Source of the DNA: Pseudomonadota bacterium
GTDB taxonomy: Bacteria > Pseudomonadota > Gammaproteobacteria > PS1 > Pseudothioglobaceae
Assembly: GCA_022600805.1 (NCBI GenBank)
Contig: JAHZJR010000039.1
Coordinates: 1 to 36,588, forward strand
DNA length: 36,588 bases
Direction of reading: 5' to 3'
Positions 15,797 through 23,801 of the stretch are shown here, one piece after another (the stretch's first letter is position 1; each line of letters opens with the position of its first letter). Made by a program: the position numbers and the translations under genes. The notes under the pieces are model-generated. The model was not told the DNA's origin. It ran no database searches and saw only the letters and a list, made by a program, of their open reading frames with translations.

Positions 15797-17161
15797 ATGG
15801 CAGGCAATGGTTTTTCTCATCAACCAATTAAGGTTGAAAAAATAGCGACAAAATATCGCACAATAAAGACAGATATCCCTGTACCTGAAAGTATTCCCAT
15901 GCTTGAAAAAATGTATGAAATAGAGGCACAAGCAATGCATGGGCAGTTGTCGATGGTTTGGGATAGGGCGGATGATTTTCAAGTCTATGATCAATGGGGT
16001 AATATTTGGTTAGACTTTACCAGTACCATCTTTGTAGCAAATGCAGGGCATGGCAACCAGCGTATAGTCAAAGCATTGAAAGAGGTATTGGATAAGCCTT
16101 TGTTGCATACTTATACATACGCATCAAGTGAACGAATTGATTATTTAGAATATTTAATTAAAAACACTCCAAAGCAGTTTGAAAAGGCATTTTTACTTTC
16201 TGCAGGTACAGAGGCTACAGAGGCAGCGTTAAAGTTAATGCGCCTTAATGGGCAAAAGCAGGGCAAAAGGAAAGGTGGCGTTATTTGCTTTAATGGCGCA
16301 TTTCATGGTCGCACTATGGGCGCTCAGATGATGACAGGTAGCAAACCCGCAAGAGAGTGGATAGGCTACCAAGATCCTAACATCCATCATCTGAACTTTC
16401 CTTACTCTTGGGAAATTGACAATCCGAAAGAGTTTTTTAATATTGAAATTGAGCAATTGCTAAAAAATCGCGGATTGGATGCAGATAGAGACCTGTGTGG
16501 TTTTATGCTCGAAACTTTTCAAGGATGGGGTGCGGTTTTTTACCCTAAAGATTTTGTGCAAGCTTTGATGAAATTTGCCAAAAAACACAATATGTTGGTT
16601 GCCTTTGACGAGATGCAAGCAGGTTTCGGACGGACAGGAAAATTATTTGGCTATGAGCATTACGAAGTTGAGCCTGATATTTTATGTTGTGGCAAGGGGG
16701 CTAGTTCAGGATTGCCATTAGCAATCGTATTAGGCTCAAAAGAGATAATGGATTTACCTGATATTGGCTCAATGAGCTCCACTCACTCTGCCAATCCCTT
16801 GGTTTGCGTAGCAGGGCATCAAAATTTGAAAGCTATGCTGGAAGACGGGTTGATTGATAACTCAAATAATCTAGGCAATATTTTTCATCAAAGATTAAAT
16901 GAGATTAAAGATAGATACCCTAATCATTTGAAATATATTTTTGGCAAAGGGTTGTTGGCGGCACTTATTTTTATAGATAAAAGTGGGGAGCCATTAAGTA
17001 GCTTGTGTGACAAGATTAGTGAAAAAGCTTTTCAAAAAGGGTTGTTAGTCGTGCACACAGGCAGAGAATCTATTAAATTGGCACCGCCATTAAGTATGAC
17101 TAAAGAGGCTTTGTTGGAAGGGTTGGATGTTCTGGAAATATGCATTAAAGAGTCTACATGA
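15797..17161 (+). CDS. Class III PLP-dependent aminotransferase
   Basis: A 454-residue aminotransferase from the ATG at 15797 (the ORF track's TTG adds two residues). Class III features: FLLSAGTEATEAALKLMR, CFNGAFHGRTMGAQ, the Asp-containing VAFDEMQAGFGRTGK, and the PLP lysine K300 in CCGKGASSGLPL. It would transaminate a keto or aldehyde carbon with an amino acid donor. Most sugar aminotransferases are of the DegT class; a class III enzyme in a polysaccharide operon is less usual and suggests amination of a terminal aldehyde or a keto-acid-like intermediate. It is followed with ATGA coupling by a VOC protein. Confidence 0.85.
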   Translation: MAGNGFSHQPIKVEKIATKYRTIKTDIPVPESIPMLEKMYEIEAQAMHGQLSMVWDRADDFQVYDQWGNIWLDFTSTIFVANAGHGNQRIVKALKEVLDKPLLHTYTYASSERIDYLEYLIKNTPKQFEKAFLLSAGTEATEAALKLMRLNGQKQGKRKGGVICFNGAFHGRTMGAQMMTGSKPAREWIGYQDPNIHHLNFPYSWEIDNPKEFFNIEIEQLLKNRGLDADRDLCGFMLETFQGWGAVFYPKDFVQALMKFAKKHNMLVAFDEMQAGFGRTGKLFGYEHYEVEPDILCCGKGASSGLPLAIVLGSKEIMDLPDIGSMSSTHSANPLVCVAGHQNLKAMLEDGLIDNSNNLGNIFHQRLNEIKDRYPNHLKYIFGKGLLAALIFIDKSGEPLSSLCDKISEKAFQKGLLVVHTGRESIKLAPPLSMTKEALLEGLDVLEICIKEST

Positions 17162-17589
17162 TAAAAGCAGTTAGACATACAGGCGTTGTTGTCAGAGATT
17201 TGGAAAAGTCTATAGCGTTCTATCGTACATTAGGTTTTGTTGAAGATAGTCGAGCCACAGAAGAGGGTGTATTTATTGATACAGTAGTTGGCTTACAGAA
17301 CACTAAGCTAGAGTGGGTAAAATTAAAAGCAGCTGATGGATACCTATTAGAGTTGTTGCAATATCACTCACACCCCGAGCGAAAAGAGATAGAAAAACAG
17401 AAATCAAATCAATTAGGGTGTTCACACTTAGCCTTTACAGTAGATAATGTTGAGCTAGTATGTGCGCATATTGAAAAAAATGGTGGTTCGCTGGTTAATC
17501 AACCAGTATTGACAAAAGATAAAAAAGTTAAAGTTGCTTATTGTCATGATGTTGAAGGAAATTTAATGGAAATAGTGGAGGTTTTATGA
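17158..17589 (+). CDS. VOC (glyoxalase/methylmalonyl-CoA epimerase-like) protein
   Basis: A 143-residue vicinal-oxygen-chelate protein with two paired beta-alpha-beta units: RHTGVVVRDLEKSIAFYRTLGF at the N-terminus and SHLAFTVDNVELVCAHIEKN in the second half, ending GNLMEIVEVL. Metal ligands at His (RHTG), Glu (LELLQ), His (SHLAF) and Glu (LMEIVE) are in place. VOC enzymes catalyse epimerisation, isomerisation or dioxygenation next to a carbonyl. It overlaps the aminotransferase and methyltransferase genes on both sides (ATGA), so a step on the same sugar is likely, but which one is not known. Confidence 0.8.
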   Translation: MIKAVRHTGVVVRDLEKSIAFYRTLGFVEDSRATEEGVFIDTVVGLQNTKLEWVKLKAADGYLLELLQYHSHPERKEIEKQKSNQLGCSHLAFTVDNVELVCAHIEKNGGSLVNQPVLTKDKKVKVAYCHDVEGNLMEIVEVL

Positions 17590-18470
17590 CAAGTTGTGAT
17601 TTATGTAATACTCAAAAATACGAAGTTATTTATGATGGCGTGATTCGTGATGGGGTTGTGGGTAAAAAAACAACAATCAAACATCAAGTTGTTAAATGTT
17701 GCGGCTGTGGTTTGGTTAGATTATTAGACAATCCATTAACAATAGAATATTACCAATCTGATGAATATCGTAATGCTTACAATGAGACATCAAATCCAAG
17801 TGATTATATAGAAATGCACGATAATGAGCAGCCACCAAGGTTAAACAAGATTGGCGCAGATTTTTTTAGAGACAAGGTTGTTTTAGATTACGGCTGTGGT
17901 GGTGGTGCATTTCTTGATTTAGTGAGAGGTCTGAGTGGAAAAACATTGGGGGTAGAGCCTTTTTCTGGCTATCACGATTCTTTAAAAAGAAGAGGGCATG
18001 AGATATTTTCTGATATAAAAACAGCTCAATCAAAATATAAAGATCAAGTTGACAGTATTGTTTCATTTGGCGTATTGGAGCATGTTGAAAATCCACAGCA
18101 GTATCTAAAAGATGCTTATGGTTTATTGAAAAAAGGTGGGAAAATGTATCTGGAAACAGATAACCTTCATGATATTTTAATGAAATTAAACATACCTTCT
18201 TTTGATCAATTTTTTTATCGTACAGCACACTTATGGTATTTTGAAGATAAGACACTAAAACAAATGGCGAAACAGGCAAATTTCTCAGATGTAAAAATAT
18301 CTTTTAGGCATAATTTCGATATGTCTAATGTTATGTTATGGCTGCGTGATAATAAACCAACAGGTAAGGGGAAGCTGGATTTCCTAAGTAATGGTGTTGA
18401 TCAAAATTGGATTGAATTTGTTGAATCATCGGGATTAGCTGATTTAGTATGTATTGAAATGACAAAGTGA
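17586..18470 (+). CDS. SAM-dependent methyltransferase with N-terminal zinc-ribbon-like segment
   Basis: A 294-residue class I methyltransferase. The first 45 residues hold cysteine pairs CDLC and CCGCG, a small zinc site as in sugar C-methyltransferase-like proteins. Motif I is VVLDYGCGGGAFLDLV, followed by GVEPF for the ribose-binding acidic residue and SFGVLEHVENPQQYL as the post-motif II. It would methylate a nucleotide sugar or glycan in the cytosol. Overlaps the VOC gene by ATGA and precedes an SDR gene by one base, so it belongs to the same operon. The acceptor atom is unknown. Confidence 0.8.
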   Translation: MTSCDLCNTQKYEVIYDGVIRDGVVGKKTTIKHQVVKCCGCGLVRLLDNPLTIEYYQSDEYRNAYNETSNPSDYIEMHDNEQPPRLNKIGADFFRDKVVLDYGCGGGAFLDLVRGLSGKTLGVEPFSGYHDSLKRRGHEIFSDIKTAQSKYKDQVDSIVSFGVLEHVENPQQYLKDAYGLLKKGGKMYLETDNLHDILMKLNIPSFDQFFYRTAHLWYFEDKTLKQMAKQANFSDVKISFRHNFDMSNVMLWLRDNKPTGKGKLDFLSNGVDQNWIEFVESSGLADLVCIEMTK

Positions 18471-18471
18471 T

Positions 18472-19248
18472 ATGAATTTAAATCTTGATAATAAAAAAGT
18501 TCTTATAACAGGCGCATCAAGAGGTATAGGTTTGGCGATTGCTGAAAGTTTTCTACAAGAAGGGGCGAAAACTTGTTTGGTGTCTCGAGGCTCTAATGCT
18601 TTGTTTGAAAGTGAAAAAAAGTTACAAGATAGTTGTGGTTTAGAGAGTACCTTTGCTTGTAAGTGCGACTGCACTGATATTGAATCACTAAAGGGTTTAA
18701 AAAATAAAGTTAAGGATAAGTGGAGTGGTTTGGACATTGTTGTAGTAAATGTGGGTGATGGACGAAGTGTAGCAGATGCCTTGCCTGATCATAAGCAGTG
18801 GCAAAAAACATGGAGTAACAACTTTGAATCTGCTTTACAAACAGCAAGAGCTTTTTTGCCTATGTTAGAGGAGTCAAAAGGGTGTTTGTTGTTCGTCTCT
18901 TCCATTGCGGGTATGGAGGCCTTTGGTGCGCCGACAGACTACTCAACCGCAAAATCAGCAATAATTGCCTTGGCGAAAAATATGGCAAGAAAATTATCCT
19001 CTAAAAATGTAAGAGTAAATGTGATTGCACCAGGTAATGTCTATTTTAAGGGCGGCTCTTGGGATGATAAAATCCAACAAGATAAAAAACGCGTAGATGA
19101 AATTATTAAATTAACAGTACCAATGAACCGCTTCGCAACACCACAAGAGATTGCAGATTCTGCTGTGTTTTTATGTTCAGATAGAGCAAGTTTTATTACC
19201 GGTACTACTTTGATAGTGGATGGTGGACAAACCGTAGGAGTGCTTTAA
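18472..19248 (+). CDS. SDR-family oxidoreductase (FabG-like)
   Basis: A 258-residue short-chain dehydrogenase. Cofactor loop TGASRGIGLA at residues 14-23, then VVVVNVGDG in place of the usual NNAG, the catalytic Ser in SSIAGMEAFG and Tyr-x-x-x-Lys in DYSTAKSA, with the closing FITGTTLIVDGG. It would reduce or oxidise a hydroxyl/keto group with NAD(P)H. It shares its last base with the start of a second SDR gene (TAATG), and the pair may act in sequence. Role in sugar modification is inferred from the operon. Confidence 0.8.
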   Translation: MNLNLDNKKVLITGASRGIGLAIAESFLQEGAKTCLVSRGSNALFESEKKLQDSCGLESTFACKCDCTDIESLKGLKNKVKDKWSGLDIVVVNVGDGRSVADALPDHKQWQKTWSNNFESALQTARAFLPMLEESKGCLLFVSSIAGMEAFGAPTDYSTAKSAIIALAKNMARKLSSKNVRVNVIAPGNVYFKGGSWDDKIQQDKKRVDEIIKLTVPMNRFATPQEIADSAVFLCSDRASFITGTTLIVDGGQTVGVL

Positions 19249-20075
19249 TGTTAGAAAAATTATTCAGATTAGATAATAAAGTTATTGTTATTACTGGTGC
19301 AACAGGCCTACTAGGCAGAAAGCATGCTGAAGCAGTAGCCTGTTATGGCGGTACACCAATATTACTGGATTTATCGCAACAAGCGGTTGATAGTTTTGCT
19401 AATAAGTTAAATGATAAATATAAGATAGATTCGATTGGTTTTGCAATTGATATTACAGATGAAAAATCCATTAAAAATAATGCTAAATTATTAATTGATA
19501 AATTTGGGAAAATAGATGGATTGGTTAATAATGCTGCTAATAACCCTAAAGTTGAAGAGAGTAGCGATAAGAACTTTTCACGACTTGAAAATTTCCCCTT
19601 AAATATTTGGAATGATGATATCAATGTTGGGCTGACAGGTTCTTTTTTATGTGCCAAACATTACGGACATAAAATTTCAAAAAACCCAAATGGTGGCTCA
19701 ATTGTGAATATTTCATCGGATCTAGGTCTGATTGCACCTGACCAAAGACTCTATGCAAAAGATGGTATTGCTGACGACAAGCAAAATGTAAAACCAGTTA
19801 CTTACTCAGTAGTTAAAACAGGTCTTATTGGTTTAACACGCTATTTAGCCACTTATTGGGCAGATAAAAACGTACGTTGTAATGCCATGTGCCCAGGTGG
19901 CGTGGAAAATGGACAACCTGAAGAGTTTTTGAAAGAAGTAAACGTAAGGATTCCAATGGGAAGAATGGCAAGAGCTGATGAATACCAAGGCACCATGTTG
20001 TGGATGCTTAGTGATGCATCTAGCTATCTCAATGGTGCAATTATCCCTGTAGAAGGTGGACGTACAGCTTGGTAA
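19248..20075 (+). CDS. SDR-family oxidoreductase (PtmA-like)
   Basis: A 275-residue short-chain dehydrogenase with TGATGLLGRKHAEAV as the cofactor loop, VNNAANNPK, catalytic Ser in NISSDLGL and the active-site TYSVVKTGL. The insert IAPDQRLYAKDGIADDKQN between them is typical of SDRs in flagellin and O-antigen nonulosonate loci, such as Campylobacter PtmA. It probably works on the same sugar as the preceding SDR. Downstream the stop overlaps the TTG of the collapsed LIC12162-type gene. Confidence 0.8.
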   Translation: MLEKLFRLDNKVIVITGATGLLGRKHAEAVACYGGTPILLDLSQQAVDSFANKLNDKYKIDSIGFAIDITDEKSIKNNAKLLIDKFGKIDGLVNNAANNPKVEESSDKNFSRLENFPLNIWNDDINVGLTGSFLCAKHYGHKISKNPNGGSIVNISSDLGLIAPDQRLYAKDGIADDKQNVKPVTYSVVKTGLIGLTRYLATYWADKNVRCNAMCPGGVENGQPEEFLKEVNVRIPMGRMARADEYQGTMLWMLSDASSYLNGAIIPVEGGRTAW

Positions 20076-20227
20076 AACGTTTTTTGATTACCACATCACT
20101 TGAGGAGTCTTGGTGGGTGAGTCATGAAGTGCAAGAAGTGGTGAATCATTTTATAGGGAGGTATTGCGTTGCGTCAGATAATATTTTGGCCAGGTTGAAG
20201 ATGTCTTACAAGATGCGACCATCTCCT
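20069..20227 (+). pseudogene. Internally deleted LIC12162-family transferase remnant, interrupted by the IS
   Basis: The frame from TTG at 20069 starts VKRFLITTSLEESW, which matches the N-terminus of the LIC12162-type transferase encoded at 28812 (KPVLITTPIEDTW). It then jumps straight to WWVSHEVQEVVNHFIGRY, matching the C-terminal WWESDDVQQARITF of that protein. More than 500 residues between are missing. The frame then runs into the insertion sequence. So it is a dead, collapsed paralogue. The fold junction lies at the shared Trp codons. Confidence 0.7.
20225..20227 (+). repeat. Left target-site duplication CCT
   Basis: CCT directly precedes the TGTAGTGG left terminus of the IS and is repeated at 21519-21521. 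Three bases is the usual IS3-family duplication, though so short a match could be chance. Confidence 0.55.
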
Positions 20228-20293
20228 TGTAGTGGCCTGACAAACTTGGACACAAAGATAGCCTTATAATACAAACTATAAGGAGGTCAATAA

Positions 20294-20608
20294 ATGACAC
20301 AAGTAAAAACCAGGAAGCAGCGTGTGATATTCACCGTTGAACAAAAGTTAGATTACGTTAAATTAATGGTTAACGAAGGCTACACCAATAAACAAATAAT
20401 CGAGATATCAGGTGCAGGCCCAACCGCTGTTGCTAGATGGAAGAAGCAATATCTAGCAGAGCTTAATGGCCAAACACCAACAACTGGTAAGGCAATGACA
20501 CCAGAGCAGCAAGAGATTCAATCACTTAAAAAACAACTATGGCGTGCTAAACGGGATAACGAGATATTAAAAAAGGCAACAGCCTTGTTCGCTATGGACA
20601 ATCAGTAA
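20294..20608 (+). CDS. IS3-family transposase OrfA
   Basis: A 104-residue helix-turn-helix protein (FTVEQKLDYVKLMVNEGYTN, then VARWKKQYLAEL) with a C-terminal leucine-zipper-like coil (EIQSLKKQLWRAKRDNEIL), as in IS3-family OrfA. It binds the IS ends. A strong AAGGAGG ribosome site lies upstream. An A6G slippery site (20569-20575) near its end would let ribosomes shift -1 into the orfB frame, which is open through this region, to make the OrfAB transposase. Confidence 0.9.
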   Translation: MTQVKTRKQRVIFTVEQKLDYVKLMVNEGYTNKQIIEISGAGPTAVARWKKQYLAELNGQTPTTGKAMTPEQQEIQSLKKQLWRAKRDNEILKKATALFAMDNQ

Positions 20609-20613
20609 GCAAT

Positions 20614-21471
20614 ATGATTACCAAGCTAAACAAGGCTTGCCAACAATACAATGTACAAGAGCTGTGTGATTTGTTTGATCACGCTCGTAGTAGTTATTAC
20701 TACCAGTCAAGAGACAAGCCAATGGATGACGACACCAAAGCCATTATTAAATCAATGAAGCAAATCTCTCTCGAGACAGGATACACTTACGGTAGAAGAC
20801 GCTTGCAGCGTCAACTAAACAGTGAAGGTCATCAAATTGGCATTCATCGCACTACGACATTAATGAACAAAGCTAATATTAAGGCCATACGGCCTAAAAA
20901 GCGTCATTATTATCCTAACACTGGCAAGCTACATAAAAGAGCTGACAATCTACTTGATCGTGACTTCAATCAAACAAATAGCAATACTCATTGGGTAGGT
21001 GATATTACTTATATCAAGACCTACCAAGGCTGGAGTTATTTAGCCAGTGTTCTTGATCTAGCTTCCAGACAAGTCGTTGGTTGGGCTTTGTCTAAACAGC
21101 CCAACGCTCAATTAGCAAAAGATGCGATGGATAATGCTATTAACAGATACAACCCAAACACGGATAATTTAATGTTCCATTCAGATCAAGGGACACAGTA
21201 TTCATCCAAGGCTTATATTGATTATTGTAACAAAAACAACATCACTCAAAGTATGAGTAGAAAAGGCAATTGTTGGGATAACGCTGTAATGGAGCGCTTC
21301 TTTAGAAGCCTTAAGACTGAACGATTAAATTATCAAAGCTTTGCAAATCATTACGAAGTGGTGCAAAATGTAGAGAGTTATATTTACTTTTATAACTACA
21401 AAAGGATTTATTCAGCGATCGGTTATATGACACCTGCTCAGAAGATGGCTGAATTGGAAAAAGTGGCTTGA
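20614..21471 (+). CDS. IS3-family transposase OrfB (DDE integrase core)
   Basis: A 285-residue rve-type transposase. The catalytic triad is D130 (GDITY), D191 (HSDQGTQY) and E227 (VMERFFRSLK), with 35 residues between the second Asp and the Glu, the DD35E signature of the family. The N-terminal HTH_21 region (GYTYGRRRLQRQL, HRTTTLMNKANI) is present. It lies in the -1 frame relative to orfA and is likely produced as an OrfAB fusion. No disruption is seen. Confidence 0.92.
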   Translation: MITKLNKACQQYNVQELCDLFDHARSSYYYQSRDKPMDDDTKAIIKSMKQISLETGYTYGRRRLQRQLNSEGHQIGIHRTTTLMNKANIKAIRPKKRHYYPNTGKLHKRADNLLDRDFNQTNSNTHWVGDITYIKTYQGWSYLASVLDLASRQVVGWALSKQPNAQLAKDAMDNAINRYNPNTDNLMFHSDQGTQYSSKAYIDYCNKNNITQSMSRKGNCWDNAVMERFFRSLKTERLNYQSFANHYEVVQNVESYIYFYNYKRIYSAIGYMTPAQKMAELEKVA

Positions 21472-21482
21472 AATGTGTCCAA

Positions 21483-21518
21483 GATTAACGGACCACTACA
21501 GATTAACGGACCACTACA
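21483..21518 (+). repeat. Tandem 18-bp duplication of the IS right end
   Basis: GATTAACGGACCACTACA occurs twice without a gap (21483-21500, 21501-21518). The inner copy keeps the right spacing to the GTCC/TTGGACACA part of the inverted repeat, the outer copy is next to the CCT duplication. Confidence 0.9.
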
Positions 21519-21521
21519 CCT
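21519..21521 (+). repeat. Right target-site duplication CCT
   Basis: CCT immediately after the outer copy of the IS right end equals the three bases before the left end. Confidence 0.55.
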
Positions 21522-21540
21522 CAGGGCAGCCGAACCTATA

Positions 21541-23439
21541 ATGAATATAAAAAATCCAGATACTTTAATTGTTTTAGATACTATTAATATCCACCCAAAG
21601 AAGAATAATGATATTATATTGTGGTCTGCTTATGAACCGTTAGACGATAATAATTTTTTTTCCTTGCCACAAATAGTTGAAAATAATGCAGAATATTTTA
21701 AGCATGAATACCTTTCTTTTATCCATGATTTGGGTGGAGTAGTTGTTGGTAAAAAAAAGGCTCTTGAATACCTGAAGATGCAGGATGGTTTTAGCTTTTG
21801 GTGGACTACTTTATTGGTGGAAAAATCCAACATTGCAAAATCACTCCAGATAAATAATGCGATTAAATTTCTAGCTTTTAAATATTGGTTTGATAAAAAT
21901 AGTTATAATAAAATCTTGCTTTATACGCATAATTCGAAACTGGTTGAATCTATGAGTATGTTTTGTAAAGATATTGACATAGAGTTTGATATTGCAAAGG
22001 ACTTAAAGACTGATAAAACAACCCAAATTCACAAAAAACTTTATAATTATTTTCCAGACTTTATTCAATCTATGCTATGGCTTCTATGGAAGGTTATTTC
22101 TATATGGCCACTCAAAGGAGTTGGTGTTGATAAGTGGAAGAGCTCAACTTCTAAAATAACTTTTTTATCATCTCTTGTAAATCTAGATAAAAATTCAGCT
22201 AATAAAAAAGTTTTTAAGAGTAACTATTGGCCAATTTTACCAAGCTTACTAAAAAAGCATAATTTACATTCAAATTGGATTCATATGTATAGTGAGACGA
22301 GTGATTTACCTAACGCAACTATAGCTAAAAATGTCATTAATAAATTCAATAACTTGAAAAATGGAATAGAGACACATACCACCATATATTCATTTGTTAA
22401 CGCTTTTATTGTGTACAAGGTTATATTAAATTTAATTCGCTTGTCATATATAAAATTAAAAATACGTAAATCTATAATTATGAAAAGTGGAATTCTTTGG
22501 CCTTTTATTGAATCTGATTTTAATAATTCACTTAGCGGTATTGATGCAGCCAGAAATTTACTATATATGGGATTGTTTGAAAATGCATTTTCCAGTTTAA
22601 CAAGACAAGATAAAGGATTTTATTTGCAAGAGAATCAGGGGTGGGAGTGTACATTCATACAATCATGGAGAAAATTTCGACATAATAATCACTTAATTGC
22701 CGTACCACATACACCAATAAAATTTTGGGATATGAGAAGGTTTGTAGATAAAAGAAGTTATATGTCAAGTCATAAGTCTCTCCTTCCTCTGCCAGACTAT
22801 ATCGGTGTAAATAGCGACCTTTCAAAAAATATGCATCTAGAGAGTGGTTGTATGAATGATAGACTAGTGAAGTTAGAGGCTTTGCGTTACATGCACCTAA
22901 ATAATTTTTCCAATTGTGCGCAGAGTGGATTAAACTTAACTAAAAGTATTGTCCTTGTACTTGGAGACTACTCAAAGGAAAATACCCTTCTACAAATGAA
23001 GCTTTTATTGAATTCTTCGAAATATGTTAGTACACCGATTCAATACCTAATTAAGCCTCACCCAGCAACACCAATATTTTCCAAAGATTATCCAGGCATG
23101 GATTTGGTTATCACGAATAAACCAATCAATGAGATTGTAAATTGCTGCCAACTTGCATATGCAAGTAGTACTACATCAGCTTCTGTTGATGCATATTGCT
23201 TAGGACTGCCCGTGGTAATAGTTGCCAACCCGAAAACACTTAATACAAGTCCATTAAGAGGTTGTAAAGATGCAGTCTTTGTAGATTCTTCTAGAAGGTT
23301 GGCAAAAGTATTAAATAATGTTGATAAAATGAAAATAAACCCTAAACAAGGGAAGAATTTTTTGTATACCAATAGTGACATCCATAGATGGAAAAAAATA
23401 TTTGGAATAGTTGAGCATTATAGTATAGATTATAACTAG
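21541..23439 (+). CDS. TIGR04326-like surface carbohydrate biosynthesis protein
   Basis: A 632-residue protein from the ATG at 21541; the ORF track's earlier start at 21475 lies inside the IS and adds IS-encoded residues. The N-terminal LIVLDTINIHP and ILWSAYEPLDDNNFFSLP with YLSFIHDLGG, and the C-terminal half with YLIKPHPATPIF, AYASSTTSASVDAYCLGLPV and VVIVANPKTLNTSPLRG, are the pattern of the TIGR04326 surface-carbohydrate family known from Leptospira-type nonulosonate loci. The KPHP and S-T-S segments resemble the donor site of capsule/sialic-type transferases, so it may be a transferase for a CMP-sugar made here. The IS 23 bp upstream has probably cut it from its former promoter. Confidence 0.65.
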   Translation: MNIKNPDTLIVLDTINIHPKKNNDIILWSAYEPLDDNNFFSLPQIVENNAEYFKHEYLSFIHDLGGVVVGKKKALEYLKMQDGFSFWWTTLLVEKSNIAKSLQINNAIKFLAFKYWFDKNSYNKILLYTHNSKLVESMSMFCKDIDIEFDIAKDLKTDKTTQIHKKLYNYFPDFIQSMLWLLWKVISIWPLKGVGVDKWKSSTSKITFLSSLVNLDKNSANKKVFKSNYWPILPSLLKKHNLHSNWIHMYSETSDLPNATIAKNVINKFNNLKNGIETHTTIYSFVNAFIVYKVILNLIRLSYIKLKIRKSIIMKSGILWPFIESDFNNSLSGIDAARNLLYMGLFENAFSSLTRQDKGFYLQENQGWECTFIQSWRKFRHNNHLIAVPHTPIKFWDMRRFVDKRSYMSSHKSLLPLPDYIGVNSDLSKNMHLESGCMNDRLVKLEALRYMHLNNFSNCAQSGLNLTKSIVLVLGDYSKENTLLQMKLLLNSSKYVSTPIQYLIKPHPATPIFSKDYPGMDLVITNKPINEIVNCCQLAYASSTTSASVDAYCLGLPVVIVANPKTLNTSPLRGCKDAVFVDSSRRLAKVLNNVDKMKINPKQGKNFLYTNSDIHRWKKIFGIVEHYSIDYN

Positions 23440-23739
23440 TAATAAGGTTGTATTATGGATAGCTTAATCATTCACAAGAAAAATATGCATCTAATAACAA
23501 TCAAGCTTAAGGCAAAAATAATAATAAAGATAACAGGGAAATATTTAATTTTAGGAATCTTTGGCTTCACTAATGTTGTGAGGTTGTGGTTAGAGATTGC
23601 TGCTGAAGAAGAGGTTGTATATAGCTCAATGACCCTCACCTGGTGTAATAAGCATATCAACAAACTCGGTGGGGCTTAATAAGTCACCCAACAGACTTTA
23701 ATGTAATAAAAACTGACTCACATATTATAAGGAATGGTT
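23440..23739. other. Intergenic stretch with one doubtful small ORF
   Basis: A 300-bp gap between two genes. It contains a 74-codon frame at 23455-23679 (hydrophobic, basic, then LGIFGFTNVVRLWLEIAAEE) with a weak AAGG upstream. It resembles nothing I know and its composition is close to non-coding, so I do not call it a gene. No terminator was recognised. Confidence 0.4.
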
Positions 23740-23801
23740 ATGTCGAACTATGAAATACCCAATATATTCAAAGACAATAAAGATGAGCTTATTAGCAAGT
23801 T

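Larger units (their letters stand above)
20228..21518 (+). mobile_element. IS3-family insertion sequence
   Basis: An IS of 1,291 bp with orfA and orfB, terminal TG...CA, and imperfect inverted ends: left TGTAGTGGCCTGACAAAC then TTGGACACA; right end, reversed, TGTAGTGGTCCGTTAATC then TTGGACACA (23 of 28 positions agree when the right end is taken at 21500). The outermost 18 bp of the right end occur twice in tandem, and the CCT duplication flanks the outer copy. The element appears intact. It sits in an already dead gene remnant and just before the TIGR04326-like gene. Confidence 0.85.

Noticed and set aside
17866-18279. 137-codon minus-strand ORF within the methyltransferase gene
   Set aside because: Lies wholly inside a gene with clear SAM motifs and has no meaningful protein pattern.
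21483-21500. IS right end placed at 21500
   Set aside because: The inner terminus aligns best with the left inverted repeat, but no target duplication fits there; CCT matches only when the end is at 21518. The outer position was kept and the ambiguity recorded.
23455-23679. Small ORF of 74 codons between the TIGR04326-like gene and the oxygenase
   Set aside because: Weak ribosome site, AT-rich low-complexity start and no recognisable family; described only as part of the intergenic stretch.
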